From Bdellovibrionales bacterium (GTDB lineage: Bacteria; Pseudomonadota; Alphaproteobacteria; UBA9219): a stretch of DNA of 64,000 bases. The position numbers were made by a program, and so were the translations under genes. Below the pieces are notes generated by a model. It ran no database searches. It saw only the letters and a list, made by a program, of their open reading frames with translations, and had not been told where the DNA came from. Below are positions 41,540 to 50,804 of this stretch, piece by piece (the first letter of the stretch is position 1; each line of letters starts with the position of its first letter). The stretch spans positions 1 through 64,000 of the forward strand of contig JBAZRW010000005.1 of assembly GCA_041662785.1 (NCBI GenBank), in the 5' to 3' direction.

Positions 41540-42986
41540 GGGCGCCAACCTACAGGGTTCTGATGCCGACATATCCGGCATCAGCGCGGACTCACGCGCC
41601 ATTGAACAAGGGTCCCTCTTTATGGCCGTGTCGGGGCTGACCGCCGATGGCCGCGCCTTTATCCAAGACGCTGTCGCCAAGGGTGCCGTCGCCGTTATGG
41701 TTGAGGAAGGGACGGACATCGCCACCCTGCCACAGGGAGCCTCTTACGTTACTGTACCGAATGCTCGCGCCGCGCTTTCCGCCATCGCGGCTACCTTCTA
41801 TCCGCGCCAGCCCCAAACCATCGCCGCCGTCACGGGAACCAGCGGCAAGACCTCAACCGTACAGTTCACGCGCGATCTATGGACGCAAGGCGGCAAGCAA
41901 GCCGCCAGCCTTGGCACGCTGGGGCTAATTGCGCCGCAGGTTCAGCGCTATGGCTCGCTGACGACGCCCGACCCCATCACGCTGCACAAAACGCTGGATG
42001 AGATTGCCGCGCAAGGCGTGACCCATGTGGCGATGGAGGCGTCTAGCCACGGGATCGAGTTCAACCGGCTGGATCACGTCGCAATTTCGCTAGCCGCGTT
42101 CACCAACCTGTCACGCGATCATTTGGACTATCACAAAACGATGGACGATTACTTCGCGGCCAAGCTGCGGCTATTCACGACGCTTCTGGCGGATGGCGGC
42201 ACAGCCATCATCAACGCCGATGTCCCTGAGTTTGCCGACGTCAAAGCCGCCTGCGAAACGCGTGGGATCAAAGTCATGTGCTTTGGGCGAAGTGGCTGCC
42301 ATCTCCTTTTAAAAGCGAACGCGCCAGAAACGGGCGGCCAACGTATGCGCTTTGAGCTTTTGGGCAAACCGTACGAAATCACCCTCCCCCTTATCGGCGA
42401 GTTTCAAATCTGGAACAGCCTGTGCGCCCTGACCCTTGCTATCGCCAGCGGCGAAGATCAAGAAATCATGGTGCAAGCCATGGAGAAGCTGGCGGGCGTT
42501 GCGGGAAGACTTGAGAAAATCGGGACAACCCCTTCAGGCGGCGTGGTCTTTGTCGATTACGCGCATAAGCCCGCCGCTTTGGAAAATGTTCTGGCCGCCT
42601 TGCGCCCTCATGTTACAGCCCATGGCAACAACGCCAAGCTGCGCGTCGTTTTCGGCTGCGGCGGCAATCGCGATAAGGGTAAACGACCCCTAATGGGCAA
42701 TATAGCGCAGAGCTTGGCCGATGACGTGATTGTGACAGACGACAACCCGCGCCACGAAATCGCCGCATCCATCCGGCAAGAGATTTTAGCCGCTTGCGTG
42801 CCGTGTCCCCACTTAAAGGAAATTGGCAACCGCGCAGAGGCCATCCAAGCCGGAATCGAATCATTGAAAGAAGGCGATGTCTTGGTTATCGCTGGAAAAG
42901 GGCATGAGGAAGGACAGATCGTCGGCGATCAGGTACTTCCCTTTAACGATGCCGACGAGGCACGAAAGGTTTTAAACGGGTTATGA
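41508..42986 (+). CDS. murE: UDP-MurNAc-tripeptide synthetase, meso-DAP type
   Basis: Adds meso-diaminopimelate to UDP-MurNAc-L-Ala-D-Glu. The P-loop is TGTSGKTSTVQF, and the DDNPRHE segment contains the DNPR motif that specifies meso-DAP over lysine. Other Mur-ligase blocks (EASSHGIEFNRLDH; FVDYAHKPAALENVL) are present. The ATG at 41508 (MRLSNLIAP) is chosen within a region overlapping the ftsI end; starts up to 41487 are in frame. It overlaps murF by 4 nt. Confidence 0.95.
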   Translation: MRLSNLIAPIKGANLQGSDADISGISADSRAIEQGSLFMAVSGLTADGRAFIQDAVAKGAVAVMVEEGTDIATLPQGASYVTVPNARAALSAIAATFYPRQPQTIAAVTGTSGKTSTVQFTRDLWTQGGKQAASLGTLGLIAPQVQRYGSLTTPDPITLHKTLDEIAAQGVTHVAMEASSHGIEFNRLDHVAISLAAFTNLSRDHLDYHKTMDDYFAAKLRLFTTLLADGGTAIINADVPEFADVKAACETRGIKVMCFGRSGCHLLLKANAPETGGQRMRFELLGKPYEITLPLIGEFQIWNSLCALTLAIASGEDQEIMVQAMEKLAGVAGRLEKIGTTPSGGVVFVDYAHKPAALENVLAALRPHVTAHGNNAKLRVVFGCGGNRDKGKRPLMGNIAQSLADDVIVTDDNPRHEIAASIRQEILAACVPCPHLKEIGNRAEAIQAGIESLKEGDVLVIAGKGHEEGQIVGDQVLPFNDADEARKVLNGL

Positions 42987-44407
42987 AAGTTTCTTGGACA
43001 GCCGAAGAAGTTTTGCGCGCCGTGCGCGGCCAAAGTCTGCACACCCAAGACTGGATTGCGGGCGGCGTCAGCATCGACAGCCGCACCTTGCAAAAGGGCG
43101 ATCTGTTTGTGTCAATCAAAGGGGATTCCTATGACGGGCATGCCTATGTTCACGCCGCGATGGAACGCGGCGCGGCGGCGGCCATCGTGGGCCACCAACC
43201 GCCCCAAGTCGCGCCCGATGCCCCCCTTCTCTTCGTTGACGATACCCTCACCGCGCTGCAAGATTTGGGCCGCGTAGGTCGCTGCCGCTCACAGGCCAAA
43301 ATCGTGGCCGTCACAGGCTCGGTCGGCAAAACAAGCAGCAAGGAACAACTGCGCCTGATGCTGGGCGCTATCGATGATACCTATGCCAATGAAGGCAGTC
43401 TGAACAACCAGTGGGGCGTCCCCCTGACGCTGGCGCGGCTGCCCGCTTCGGCCAAGTTCGGCATTGTAGAGCTTGGCATGAACCATACGGGTGAGCTGGC
43501 AGCGCTGACACGCGACGTGAAGCCTCACCTTGCGCTTATCACCACCATCGAAGCCGTCCATCTTGAACATTTTGCGTCCGTCGAAGCGATTGCCGACGCG
43601 AAAGCCGAAATCTTTTTAGGCATGGATCCAAGCGGCATTGCCGTTTTGAACCGCGATAACGCCTATTTCGGGCGGCTGCTCGCCGCCGCACGCACGCAAG
43701 GCCTTCGCCAGATTCTCAGTTTTGGCCAAGATCCCAAAAGCGATGCACGCCTGCTGGCCTTTGCCCCTGACAGTGAGGGCACGACGGTCGAGGCCGTTAT
43801 TCTGGATCAAAAGATTACCTTTCGCGTTGGCACACCCGGCATGCATTTGGCCTTTAACGCCCTCGGCTGCCTGTTGGCCTGCGCCGCGCTTGATACCGAC
43901 CTTGCCACCTGCGCCGAAGCGCTGGCGGGCTATCGCCCCCCCGTAGGGCGCGGTACGCGCCAAAGCGTTTCCCTTGCAGGCGAAGGAACCTTTACGCTTA
44001 TCGACGAAAGCTTTAACGCCAGTCCTGCCTCCACCCACGCGGCGATTGCCGCTTTGGGACAAACGCCTGTAACAGGCCAAGGCCGCCGCATCGCCGCGCT
44101 GGGCGATATGAAAGAGCTGGGCGCAACATCCAGCGAGCTACACCGCGATCTGATGGCCTCCCTTCTTGAAAATCGGATTGACCACGTCTTTTGCTGCGGC
44201 GAGATGATGGCACATCTTTTCGACACCCTCCCCGCTGCCATGCGCGGCGGCTGGGCAGAAGATAGCGCCACGCTTGCGCCGCTGGTGACAGCGGCAACCC
44301 ACGCGGGCGACGCCGTGATGGTCAAAGGCTCACACAGTATGCATATGGAAATCATCGTTGCGGCGCTAAGCGCCCCGTCCGCTTTGCCTCATCAATTAGC
44401 GAGTTAA
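42983..44407 (+). CDS. murF: UDP-MurNAc-pentapeptide synthetase
   Basis: Adds D-Ala-D-Ala to the UDP-MurNAc-tripeptide. The P-loop is TGSVGKTSSKEQL; NEGSLNNQWGVPLTLARL and the ELGMNHTGELAALTRDVKPHL block are specific to MurF, and LIDESFNASPAST is the C-terminal domain marker. 474 aa. The next gene is mraY, 22 nt on. Confidence 0.96.
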   Translation: MKVSWTAEEVLRAVRGQSLHTQDWIAGGVSIDSRTLQKGDLFVSIKGDSYDGHAYVHAAMERGAAAAIVGHQPPQVAPDAPLLFVDDTLTALQDLGRVGRCRSQAKIVAVTGSVGKTSSKEQLRLMLGAIDDTYANEGSLNNQWGVPLTLARLPASAKFGIVELGMNHTGELAALTRDVKPHLALITTIEAVHLEHFASVEAIADAKAEIFLGMDPSGIAVLNRDNAYFGRLLAAARTQGLRQILSFGQDPKSDARLLAFAPDSEGTTVEAVILDQKITFRVGTPGMHLAFNALGCLLACAALDTDLATCAEALAGYRPPVGRGTRQSVSLAGEGTFTLIDESFNASPASTHAAIAALGQTPVTGQGRRIAALGDMKELGATSSELHRDLMASLLENRIDHVFCCGEMMAHLFDTLPAAMRGGWAEDSATLAPLVTAATHAGDAVMVKGSHSMHMEIIVAALSAPSALPHQLAS

Positions 44408-44429
44408 GTAGAAAAGGCCTTAACGCACC

Positions 44430-45515
44430 ATGCTCTATTATCTTCTTTTTCCCTACGCGCATGAGTTTATCGCGTTCAACCTATTTCGCTACATTACGTT
44501 TCGCACAGGCGGTGCTTTGCTCACCGCCTTGATCATTTGTTTTGTGCTTGGCCCACGCCTGATCCGCTGGCTTCGCGCTAAACAAGGCGAAGGCCAGCCC
44601 ATCCGCGACGATGGCCCTGAAACACACCTGAAAAAACGCGGCACGCCCACCATGGGGGGGCTGATGATCCTTATCTCTGTGATTGTCAGCACGCTTTTAT
44701 GGGGCGATTTAGAAAACACTTATGTATGGATTGTTCTGTTTGTGACGGCAGGCTTTGGGCTGGTCGGCTTTCTGGACGATTATCAAAAACTCACCAAGCG
44801 CAACGCGCATGGCGTTCCGGCCAAGGTTCGTCTTAGCATCCAGATTGTCATCGCAGCGATAGCAACCTATGCCATTATGAGCACGGCGACAGGCAGCCAT
44901 ATCACCGACATCGCGATCCCCTTTTTCAAAGATTTGTGGCTGCCTTTAGGAAGCTTTTTTATCGCCTTCGCCGTTTTCGTCATGGTGGGGGCCAGCAACG
45001 CCGTCAATCTTACGGACGGCCTTGACGGCCTTGCCACCGTGCCCGTCCTCATCGTCGCCTTGTGCTTTGGGATGATAGCCTATCTCGTCGGCAATATGGT
45101 TTTCGCCAATTACCTGCAAATCGCGCATGTGGCTGGCGCGGGCGAGCTGTCCGTTTTTTGCGGCGCGCTTGTCGGCGCTTGCCTTGGCTTTCTATGGTTC
45201 AACACGCCGCCCGCGCAGGTGTTTATGGGCGATACAGGCTCCCTCGCGCTTGGCAGTTCCATTGGCGTGATTGCCATCATCATCAAGCACGAAATCGTTC
45301 TGGCCATCATTGGCGGCCTCTTCGTTATGGAGACCGTGTCCGTTATCATCCAAGTGGCCTCGTTCAAGCTGACCGGCAAGCGCGTCTTTAAAATGGCGCC
45401 GATTCATCACCATTTCGAAAAACTGGGTTGGTCAGAGCCAACCGTCGTGATCCGCTTTTGGATCATCGCCTGCATCCTTGCTTTGATCGGCATGTCCACC
45501 TTGAAACTGCGTTAA
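44430..45515 (+). CDS. mraY: Phospho-N-acetylmuramoyl-pentapeptide transferase
   Basis: Integral membrane enzyme that transfers phospho-MurNAc-pentapeptide to undecaprenyl phosphate, giving lipid I. About ten helices. Active-site landmarks: DGPETHLKKRGTPTMGGL near the start, LDDYQKL, NAVNLTDGLDGLA and FMGDTGSLALG, with the His-rich MAPIHHHFEKLGW near the C-terminus. 361 aa, the usual size. In most dcw clusters murD follows directly; here ftsW begins 11 nt later. Confidence 0.97.
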   Translation: MLYYLLFPYAHEFIAFNLFRYITFRTGGALLTALIICFVLGPRLIRWLRAKQGEGQPIRDDGPETHLKKRGTPTMGGLMILISVIVSTLLWGDLENTYVWIVLFVTAGFGLVGFLDDYQKLTKRNAHGVPAKVRLSIQIVIAAIATYAIMSTATGSHITDIAIPFFKDLWLPLGSFFIAFAVFVMVGASNAVNLTDGLDGLATVPVLIVALCFGMIAYLVGNMVFANYLQIAHVAGAGELSVFCGALVGACLGFLWFNTPPAQVFMGDTGSLALGSSIGVIAIIIKHEIVLAIIGGLFVMETVSVIIQVASFKLTGKRVFKMAPIHHHFEKLGWSEPTVVIRFWIIACILALIGMSTLKLR

Positions 45516-45526
45516 AAGGACGGATT

Positions 45527-46645
45527 ATGCCAGCTCTTGCCCGTACCGATCAAACGATTATTGGCCGCTGGTGGTGGACAGTCGATCGCTGGACTCTGGC
45601 CACCATCGTCATATTGATGGGCATCGGCATTCTACTGATCCAAGCCGCCACGCCTGCCGTCGCCGTCAAACATGGCCTGAGCAACTTTTACTTTGTTGAG
45701 CGTCATCTGGTGATGCTGGTTCCGGCGCTGTTTATGATGTTCGCACTATCACTTCTCTCGCCGCGCCATGTTCGCACTTTGGCCGTGGGGGGTGTCCTCC
45801 TCTTCCTCCCGCTTTTGGCCGTCACACCTTTTTTTGGTGTCGAGATTAAAGGCGCAACGCGCTGGCTGAGCCTCCTTGGCCTTTCCATCCAGCCATCCGA
45901 GTTTATCAAGCCCTTCTTCACCGTAATTGCCGCGTGGCTCTTTTCCCGCCAATGCAGCCGTCTTGGCTTTCCGGCGATGGGGGTTAACGTGACGCTCTAC
46001 GCGCTCATCCTCCTCTGCCTTTTGGCGCAACCCGATATCGGCATGACCACGCTGGTCTCTATGATCTGGTTCGCCCAATTCTTTTTGGCGGGGATGCCGC
46101 TTGTTCTTGCCGCCGCCCTTCCCGTTTTAGGTGTCGCGAGTCTTTTCTGTGCCTATACCTTTTTTCCGCATTTTGCCTCGCGCTTTGATCGCTTTATCAG
46201 CCACAGCGGCGATACCTATCAAACCGACAAGGCACTGGAAGCCTTTACCCACGGTGGCCTGTTCGGCACAGGCCCGGGCGCAGGAATGGTCAAGATGTCC
46301 CTGCCCGACGCGCACGCGGACTTTATCTTTGCCGTCGCGGGGGAAGAGCTGGGCCTCATCGGCGCTTTGGTCATCGTCCTCTTGTTTTCCTTTATCATCC
46401 TGCGCGGCCTGTGGAAGCTCAGGGGCGAAAACAACCTGTTTATCCTGCTGGCCGTCAGCGGCCTTTTGGTCGAGTTTGGCCTGCAAACAGCCATCAATCT
46501 TGGCTCCACCCTGCACCTAATCCCCGCCAAAGGCATGACCTTGCCCTTTATCTCCTATGGTGGGTCGTCCCTGTGGGCTATCGCGATCCAGATGGGCATG
46601 CTCCTTGCCCTCACCCGCAAACGCTATGGCCTTATGGACATTTGA
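45527..46645 (+). CDS. ftsW: Septal peptidoglycan glycosyltransferase FtsW
   Basis: SEDS-family polymerase acting with FtsI at the septum. About ten helices. SEDS landmarks: GATRWLSLLGLSIQPSEFIK, LLAQPDIGMTTL, ADFIFAVAGEELGLIGAL and the C-terminal GMTLPFISYGGSSLWA. ATG 45527 has AAGGA 7 nt upstream; the frame stays open further into mraY but there it is only the mraY shadow. 372 aa. Followed by a 102 nt gap before murG. Confidence 0.95.
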   Translation: MPALARTDQTIIGRWWWTVDRWTLATIVILMGIGILLIQAATPAVAVKHGLSNFYFVERHLVMLVPALFMMFALSLLSPRHVRTLAVGGVLLFLPLLAVTPFFGVEIKGATRWLSLLGLSIQPSEFIKPFFTVIAAWLFSRQCSRLGFPAMGVNVTLYALILLCLLAQPDIGMTTLVSMIWFAQFFLAGMPLVLAAALPVLGVASLFCAYTFFPHFASRFDRFISHSGDTYQTDKALEAFTHGGLFGTGPGAGMVKMSLPDAHADFIFAVAGEELGLIGALVIVLLFSFIILRGLWKLRGENNLFILLAVSGLLVEFGLQTAINLGSTLHLIPAKGMTLPFISYGGSSLWAIAIQMGMLLALTRKRYGLMDI

Positions 46646-46747
46646 TCTTTTTTTGCCCTCTTTGACCTTCCTACCCTTGCGGATCATCGTGAAAAGGGCT
46701 CTATTAAGGGCGTTTCAAGCACTGCACCGTCTAAAGGGTTTTGTTCC

Positions 46748-47938
46748 ATGCGCGATACGCCACCTTTGATCCTTTTGGCTGCCGGAGGAACCGGTGGTCA
46801 CGTCTTTCCCGCTGAAGCGCTCGCCCGCGAGTTGCTGGGGCGAGGCGCTCGCGTAGCTCTGGTCACAGACTCACGCGGCCACCAGTTTGGCGGCGAGCTA
46901 TCCCTTCCCGTTTACCGCCTTCGCGCTTGCCCCTTGGGCAAAGGCCTGATCCGCAGGGCACTTAGCATCGCCATCATGGGCGTCGGTGTCGCACAGGCCC
47001 TGTGGCTCATCCACCGCCAGCGCCCTTCGGCGGTGGTCGGGTTTGGTGGCTATCCTTCAGTGCCAATCCTCTACGCCGCCGTAAGATCGGGCGTACCCAT
47101 CATCCTGCACGAACAAAACGCCGTACTGGGCCGTGCCAACCGCACCATGGCCCCCATGGCCCATACGCTCTGCACCGCCTTTCCCCATGTGGCAGATGTC
47201 CCCGTCCTTAGCGATACGCGCCTTGTCCCTACGGGCAACCCCGTGCGTCCCGCCTTTGCGGCACACCGAGGTGATCCGTATCCCCCTCTTGGCAAAGACG
47301 ATCCCATCCGACTGCTCGTGCTTGGTGGCTCGCTGGGGGCCAACGTTTTCAGCCATGTCGTTCCCAAGGCGCTGGGACTTATGCCTGAAACCTTACGCAG
47401 CCGCATGATCGTCGCGCAGCAATGCCGCGCCGAAGATATTGAAACCGCCCGCGCGGCCTTTGCCGCCGCAGGAATCGTGGCCGAAGTCTCAGCCTTCTTC
47501 AAAGACGTTCCCGAACGCATGGCCACCGCCCATCTGATTATTGGCCGCGCAGGCGGAGGCGCGATTGCCGAGCTGGCCGCGATTGGCCGCCCCTCTATCC
47601 TCGTCCCCTTCCCCCACGGCCATGCGGGCGAGCAAAAAGCCAACGCGGCGGCCTTAGCGGATGCAGGCGGCGCTTGGCTTATTCCCGAAGAAGCCTTTTT
47701 GCCGGAGTCCTTGGCGATGCGCCTTGAATCGCTGTTGGCCCTCCCCGCCACGCTTGCCAAAACAGCGGCCGCCGCACGAGGCTGGGGCAGCATCACGGCA
47801 GCGGACGCTTTGGCCGACTGTGTATACGAAGCCATGGGTCTGCCAACCCCCAAAACACTGGCCGCCCTAAGCGCCAATCCCGATAGGGACGGCCAAGAAA
47901 GCCTTTTGGCTTTAGCAACGCACGAGTTTTATTCATGA
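46748..47938 (+). CDS. murG: UDP-GlcNAc:lipid I N-acetylglucosaminyltransferase
   Basis: Peripheral inner-membrane GT-B enzyme that converts lipid I to lipid II. N-terminal LLAAGGTGGHVFPAEALA is the diagnostic donor/acceptor loop, VVGFGGYPSVPILYA the second G-loop, LHEQNAVLGRANR the third conserved block, and the C-terminal UDP-GlcNAc site appears in IGRAGGGAIAELAAIGRPSI. 396 aa is slightly long because of a C-terminal tail. It overlaps murC by 4 nt. Confidence 0.96.
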   Translation: MRDTPPLILLAAGGTGGHVFPAEALARELLGRGARVALVTDSRGHQFGGELSLPVYRLRACPLGKGLIRRALSIAIMGVGVAQALWLIHRQRPSAVVGFGGYPSVPILYAAVRSGVPIILHEQNAVLGRANRTMAPMAHTLCTAFPHVADVPVLSDTRLVPTGNPVRPAFAAHRGDPYPPLGKDDPIRLLVLGGSLGANVFSHVVPKALGLMPETLRSRMIVAQQCRAEDIETARAAFAAAGIVAEVSAFFKDVPERMATAHLIIGRAGGGAIAELAAIGRPSILVPFPHGHAGEQKANAAALADAGGAWLIPEEAFLPESLAMRLESLLALPATLAKTAAAARGWGSITAADALADCVYEAMGLPTPKTLAALSANPDRDGQESLLALATHEFYS

Positions 47939-49416
47939 TACTACCAACAGCGCCTTTTACGACGAACAAAACGCAGCTGTTCAGCCCCCCTCTTGATGTT
48001 GGCACGATCCACTTTGTCGGCATCGGCGGGATAGGGATGAGCGGCATTGCCGAAATCCTGCACACCCTTGGCTATAAGGTGCAAGGCAGCGACCTGACCG
48101 ACAACGCGAACGCCCGCCGCCTGCGCGGCATGGGGCTTTCCATCATGATCGGGCACAGCGCGGAGAACCTTGGCAACGCCGCCATCGTCGTCATCTCGTC
48201 CGCCGTTAAAAAAGACAACCCCGAAGTCATCGCCGCGCGCGAGGCCTTTTTGCCCATCGTGCGCCGCGCCGAAATGCTGGGCGAGCTGATGCGCCTGAAA
48301 TGGGCGGTTGGCGTAGGTGGCACACACGGCAAAACGACGACAACCTCGATGATCGCGACGCTGTTTGACGAAGCGGGCCTTGACCCCACCGTCATCAACG
48401 GCGGGATCATCAACACCTATGGAACCAATGCCCGCCTTGGCAGCGGCGACTGGATGGTTGTGGAGACGGATGAATCCGATGGCAGCTTTACCAAGCTTCC
48501 CGCCACCATTTGCATCGTCACTAACATGGATCCCGAACATCTGGATCATTACAAAGATTTTGACGCGGTGCGCCGTGCCTATGCGACCTTTGTTGAAAAC
48601 ATCCCCTTTTATGGCTTTGCGGTTTTGTGCATCGACCATCCCGAAGTGCAAGCGATGGTCGCACGGATCAAGGATCGCAAGATCATCACCTATGGCCTAT
48701 CGCCGCAAGCCGATGTCCGCGCCGTCAATATCAAGGCCAGCCCTGACGGCTCGACCTTTGATGTCCACTTTACCTGTCGCAAAACGGATCAAACAACCAC
48801 GCTAACGCAGCTTTTCTTGCCCATTATTGGCCGCCATAATGTGCAAAACGTCCTTTCGGCCTTGGCGGTCGGCTGGCAACTGGGCTTTACCCACGACGTC
48901 ATGCGGAGCGCCTTGTCCAAGTTCGAAGGCGTCAAGCGCCGCTTTACGCGCACAGGCTGCGTGGGCGGCATTACCATTGTAGACGATTACGCACACCACC
49001 CGATTGAGATCAAAGCGACGCTGCAAGCCGCACTGCAAGCCAAGGGCGAAAAAGGCCGCGTGATCGCCGTGATGCAACCCCACCGCTATTCGCGCCTATC
49101 AAGTTTGATGGCCGAGTTTTGCACCTGCTTTAACGATGCCGATTGCGTGATCATCGCAGACGTGCATCCGGCTGGCGAAAGCCCCATCGAAGGCGCGAAT
49201 AAGGAAGCGCTTGTCGAAGGCCTTCGCGCCCACGGCCACCGCGAGGCCATCGCCCTTTCCTCACCGCAGGCGCTGGCGCAAACGATCCATGAGCTGGCCA
49301 GCGAGGGCGATTACGTCATCTGCCTTGGCGCTGGAACGGTTTCTTCGTGGGCGCATGCCCTGCCGGATGAGCTTACCGCCCTCCTCGCCTCCCCCGCCCA
49401 AGCCGGACGGGCGTGA
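47935..49416 (+). CDS. murC: UDP-N-acetylmuramate--L-alanine ligase
   Basis: First amino-acid ligase of the stem peptide. After a variable N-terminus of about 20 residues comes IHFVGIGGIGMSGIAEIL (UDP-binding Rossmann), then the P-loop GVGGTHGKTTTTSMIA, ETDESDGSFTKLPATICIVT, and DDYAHHPIEIKATLQA, the MurC signature. 493 aa. The 241 nt to murB hold an inverted G/C-rich repeat and no credible gene. Confidence 0.96.
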   Translation: MILPTAPFTTNKTQLFSPPLDVGTIHFVGIGGIGMSGIAEILHTLGYKVQGSDLTDNANARRLRGMGLSIMIGHSAENLGNAAIVVISSAVKKDNPEVIAAREAFLPIVRRAEMLGELMRLKWAVGVGGTHGKTTTTSMIATLFDEAGLDPTVINGGIINTYGTNARLGSGDWMVVETDESDGSFTKLPATICIVTNMDPEHLDHYKDFDAVRRAYATFVENIPFYGFAVLCIDHPEVQAMVARIKDRKIITYGLSPQADVRAVNIKASPDGSTFDVHFTCRKTDQTTTLTQLFLPIIGRHNVQNVLSALAVGWQLGFTHDVMRSALSKFEGVKRRFTRTGCVGGITIVDDYAHHPIEIKATLQAALQAKGEKGRVIAVMQPHRYSRLSSLMAEFCTCFNDADCVIIADVHPAGESPIEGANKEALVEGLRAHGHREAIALSSPQALAQTIHELASEGDYVICLGAGTVSSWAHALPDELTALLASPAQAGRA

Positions 49417-49478
49417 TGCTAGATACACCCATCGCACCTCAAGAGTCGGCAACAACATTGCCTCAAGCTCGCTGGTGT

Positions 49479-49623
49479 CCCCTCCCCCTCGCGGGGAGGG
49501 ATAGGGAGGGGGGGCATCCACTTGTCACGAATTTGCAAGATAACCACCCAGTCGCTCCCCCCCCTCCCCCGCTCGCACCGCTACGCGGTTCTCGCCTCCC
49601 CTCCCCGCGAGGGGGAGGGGGAT
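49479..49623. repeat. C/G-rich inverted repeat between murC and murB
   Basis: CCCTCCCCCTCGCGGGGAGGG (49480-49500) recurs as its exact reverse complement at 49599-49619, with about 98 nt between that include further C-runs and the small hairpin CCGC-TA-GCGG. It resembles the C/G-rich part of the element before mraZ. Reading frames across it are not genes. Confidence 0.8.
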
Positions 49624-49657
49624 TAAAGACGCCTTTCTACGAAGGGAGAGTGTACGC

Positions 49658-50575
49658 ATGACTGACACCCCCCTCCCCAACAACCTTCTCTCCCACCTGC
49701 CTGTCGTACGCGGGAAGCTGACCGCGAATGCGCCGCTGAAAGACAACACATGGTTTGGTGTCGGCGGCAACGCCGAGGCTCTCTTCAAGCCCGAAGATAC
49801 AGAGGATCTGGCCACATTTTTGCGGGGATGCCCTTCCACTATTCCCCTCACCGTCATTGGCGTCGCCTCGAACCTTCTGATCCGCGATGGCGGCGTGGCA
49901 GGCGTCGTGGTCAAGCTTGGCCCCGCCTTTGCCTCCATTACCACCGAGGGCGAGATTATTACGGCAGGCACGGCGGCGCTTGATCTGAACATCGCCCGCG
50001 CGGCGCAAAAGGCAGGGATCGCAGGGCTGGAGTTTCTCTCTGGCATACCGGGAACGCTGGGCGGCGCTTTGCGCATGAACGCAGGCGCGCATGGCGGCGA
50101 GATTAAAGACATCGTGACCTCTATCACCGCGCTGGATCGCACAGGCCACGTCCACACCCTTACGCCACAGGAAATGGGCTTTGCCTATCGCCACAGCGCC
50201 GCGCCATCAGACTGGATTTTCACAAGCGCCACGCTGCGAGGCCGCGCCGCGCCACCTGAAGTCATCGCCACACGTATGAAAGAAATCGCCGAGGCAAGAG
50301 CCGCCGCGCAGCCCCTTCGTGAAAAGACAGGCGGATCGACCTTTGCCAACCCCGAAGGCCATAAGGCGTGGGAGCTGATTGACAAGGCGGGCTGCCGCGG
50401 CCTGACCCGTGGCGGCGCGATGATGTCGGAAAAACACTGTAATTTCATGATTAATACAGGCAGCGCCACCGCCGCCGACCTTGAAGCTTTGGGCGAAGAA
50501 GTCCGCCGCCGCGTACACGAACAATCAGGTATTGAATTGCAATGGGAAATCCGCAGAATAGGGGTTAGAAGTTAG
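49658..50575 (+). CDS. murB: UDP-N-acetylenolpyruvoylglucosamine reductase
   Basis: FAD enzyme that reduces UDP-GlcNAc-enolpyruvate to UDP-MurNAc. FAD-binding blocks NTWFGVGGNAEALFKPED and VIGVASNLLIRDGGVAGVV, then GIPGTLGGALRMNAGAHGGE, and the proton-donor Ser in KTGGSTFANPEGHKAW followed by LIDKAGCRG. 305 aa, type I. It starts with AAGGGAGA upstream, after a repeat-filled gap, so it may have its own promoter or rely on read-through from murC. Confidence 0.96.
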   Translation: MTDTPLPNNLLSHLPVVRGKLTANAPLKDNTWFGVGGNAEALFKPEDTEDLATFLRGCPSTIPLTVIGVASNLLIRDGGVAGVVVKLGPAFASITTEGEIITAGTAALDLNIARAAQKAGIAGLEFLSGIPGTLGGALRMNAGAHGGEIKDIVTSITALDRTGHVHTLTPQEMGFAYRHSAAPSDWIFTSATLRGRAAPPEVIATRMKEIAEARAAAQPLREKTGGSTFANPEGHKAWELIDKAGCRGLTRGGAMMSEKHCNFMINTGSATAADLEALGEEVRRRVHEQSGIELQWEIRRIGVRS

Positions 50576-50605
50576 GGAGAGATTATGTTACTCGCGCTCC
50601 TACAA

Positions 50606-50740
50606 CGTCATCCCCGCGAAAGCGGGGATCCCGTTTATTTTCTCGCTTTTTCGATATAGATTCGCGCTTATCGTCCAGCCATGAAAACAAACGGGATCCC
50701 CGATCTGCGCGATGCTTCCGCATCGCTTGTCGAGGATGAC
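50606..50740. repeat. Pair of dispersed palindromic repeats between murB and ddl
   Basis: Copy 1 (50606-50635) reads CGTCATCCCCGCGAAAGCGG plus GGATCCCG. Copy 2 (about 50690-50740), in inverted orientation, starts ACGGGATCCCCGATCTGCGC and ends GAGGATGACG, with a longer interior stem (GCGATGC-TTCC-GCATCGC). These account for most of the 229 nt gap. Confidence 0.85.
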
Positions 50741-50804
50741 GCTAATGGGGAAAGTGTGACTCTATACCACCTTAACCCCCAGCCCTTACTAAAGGATTAC
50801 GTCC

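Noticed and set aside
47071..47877. 268-codon open frame on the minus strand
   Set aside because: Antisense to murG; Ala/Ser-rich, no start signal.
49413..49661. Frame between murC and murB
   Set aside because: Proline/glycine-rich translation of the C/G-rich inverted repeat; no ribosome site.
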